NCBI GenBank assembly: GCA_017430835.1
Contig: JAFRMD010000006.1
Coordinates: 1-6,063 of the forward strand
Direction: 5' to 3'
DNA from: Methanosphaera sp.
GTDB lineage: Archaea > Methanobacteriota > Methanobacteria > Methanobacteriales > Methanobacteriaceae
Length of the DNA stretch: 6,063 nucleotides
In this document: piece after piece, positions 5,501 to 6,063 of the stretch
How positions within the stretch are numbered: the first letter of the stretch is position 1
How the letters are laid out: each line of letters opens with the position of its first letter
The notes under the pieces: model-generated
Database searches by the model: none
What the model saw: the letters and a program-made list of their open reading frames with translations, nothing else
What the model was told of the DNA's origin: nothing
Translations under genes and position numbers: made by a program

Positions 5501-5680
5501 ATGAAGAAAGAATCACCAGTAGTCTATGTAATTAAAGGAATTATTCCTTATTCTGGTCGTGACCATTCGGTTATCGCAGTTTACTTAGATGAAGAAAAAG
5601 CAAATAAAAGATACGAAAAAGAACGTAAAGACGATACTTACATAGACGTTCAAATGGAATATTATGAAGTAGATGATTAA
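5501..5680 (+). CDS. Small hypothetical protein, 59 aa, resembling small phage/bacterial alpha-beta proteins
   Basis: The ATG at 5501 comes 2 nt after the previous stop (TAATAATG), with AGGA (5489-5492) 8 nt upstream. The product begins MKKESPVVYVIKGIIPYSGR and ends VQMEYYEVDD. The layout, strand VVYVIKG, strand SVIAVYLD, a helix with EEKANKRYEKE, then a strand ending YYEVDD, is a pattern I associate with small proteins of the DUF7336 kind found in phages and bacteria. This is recognition of a pattern only, and no function follows from it. It is coupled to its neighbours by spacing. Confidence 0.72.
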   Translation: MKKESPVVYVIKGIIPYSGRDHSVIAVYLDEEKANKRYEKERKDDTYIDVQMEYYEVDD

Positions 5681-5689
5681 AGGTTAACA

Positions 5690-5815
5690 ATGAAATTGTT
5701 TTTAGAAATCATTAAGACTCCATTCTATCTAATCGGTATTGCTGTATTAGGGTTTATTTGCTTAACAGAAATTTTAGAAGAAAAAGAAGAACATGAGCTT
5801 AATAGATTTATCTAA
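5690..5815 (+). CDS. Small single-pass membrane protein, 41 aa
   Basis: The ATG at 5690 follows AAAGG (5679-5683) by 6 nt. The protein starts MKLFLEIIKTPFYLIGIAVL and has one hydrophobic stretch (about residues 11-26, PFYLIGIAVLGFICLT), then a strongly acidic tail (EILEEKEEHE, 27-36). One transmembrane helix with a charged tail is the simplest reading, and topology cannot be settled. Small inner-membrane proteins are common in phage accessory operons. Its last 23 bases overlap the start of the next gene in another frame. Confidence 0.68.
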   Translation: MKLFLEIIKTPFYLIGIAVLGFICLTEILEEKEEHELNRFI

Positions 5816-6063
5816 ATACAATTTTGACAGTCCTGAAGTATTAAGACTCAATGAACTAATGGACATGCCATACGAAACAAGGCGTAATGACGAGATTAGC
5901 CGTGTAGGGCTAAGTCTTATTAATCATTATTACAAATTACAAACAAATATTGATTCTACAAGATTCCCAGGTGAAAAAATTTATTATTTTATAAAATGTA
6001 CAGGTCATGTAAGTAATACAACTTTTAAAATGCATGCTTTGGTATATGAATTGCCAGACCATA
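5793..6063 (+). CDS. Unknown protein, N-terminal part (runs off the window)
   Basis: The frame opens at ATG 5793, inside the end of the membrane-protein gene (23-nt overlap), and stays open to the window edge, giving 90 residues without a stop. The Shine-Dalgarno site is weak (GAAGA 5786-5790, close to the ATG), so translation probably depends on coupling; ATG 5859 or 5865 are possible later starts. The sequence begins MSLIDLSKYNFDSPEVLRLN. It has a polar helical first half and a second half with strand-like KIYYFIKCTG and FKMHALVYEL. No family recognised. Confidence 0.65.
   Translation, partial: MSLIDLSKYNFDSPEVLRLNELMDMPYETRRNDEISRVGLSLINHYYKLQTNIDSTRFPGEKIYYFIKCTGHVSNTTFKMHALVYELPDH

Noticed and set aside
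1..6063. tRNA genes, CRISPR arrays, transposases or integrases.
   Set aside because: I saw no cloverleaf-like segment, no regularly spaced direct repeats and no recombinase motif on either strand.

Overview
The window looks like an AT-rich phage or phage-like accessory region. All convincing genes are on the + strand. The flanks hold very small, tightly packed ORFs with touching or overlapping start and stop codons, good Shine-Dalgarno sites and no recognisable housekeeping function. A plasmid or integrated element cannot be excluded, and I cannot name the host. Promoters are of the sigma-70 type (TTGACA/TTTACA, 17 bp, TATATT) and translation uses the standard code.

Layout: (1) 1-393, the end of one unknown gene and a complete 55-aa gene that overlaps its stop codon. 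(2) 394-4367, an AT-rich three-gene cassette: a superfamily 2 helicase/translocase (488-2200), an N6-adenine methyltransferase-like protein with an NPPY motif (2250-3449) and a Mrr-like PD-(D/E)XK nuclease (3522-4340). (3) 4429-6063, a run of six short genes of unknown function; one is a single-pass membrane protein and the last runs off the window.

The three cassette products are the parts of an ATP-dependent restriction-modification enzyme (translocase, methyltransferase, nuclease). They are split into separate polypeptides totalling 1241 aa and carried on what is probably a phage genome. The helicase and nuclease have clear motifs. The methyltransferase has the catalytic NPPY but no recognisable AdoMet-binding motif I, so its activity is uncertain. 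A role in excluding competing phages, in defence, or in processing host DNA is inference.

Each cassette gene, and the first gene after the cassette, is preceded by the same compact device: a stem-loop with a -35 box in its left arm and loop, then exactly 17 bp, then TATATT. In three of the four cases the stem-loop is followed by a T-run, so it also serves as an intrinsic terminator of the gene before. The two promoters at the cassette edges are followed by a similar leader with a Shine-Dalgarno site. The two inside the cassette put the expected transcription start at, or within 2-3 nt of, the ATG, with no Shine-Dalgarno site, which predicts leaderless or nearly leaderless mRNAs.

Hand counts over 300-base samples give G+C of about 36% on both flanks, and about 28% (helicase), 20% (methyltransferase) and 29% (nuclease) in the cassette. 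This fits a cassette acquired separately from its surroundings.
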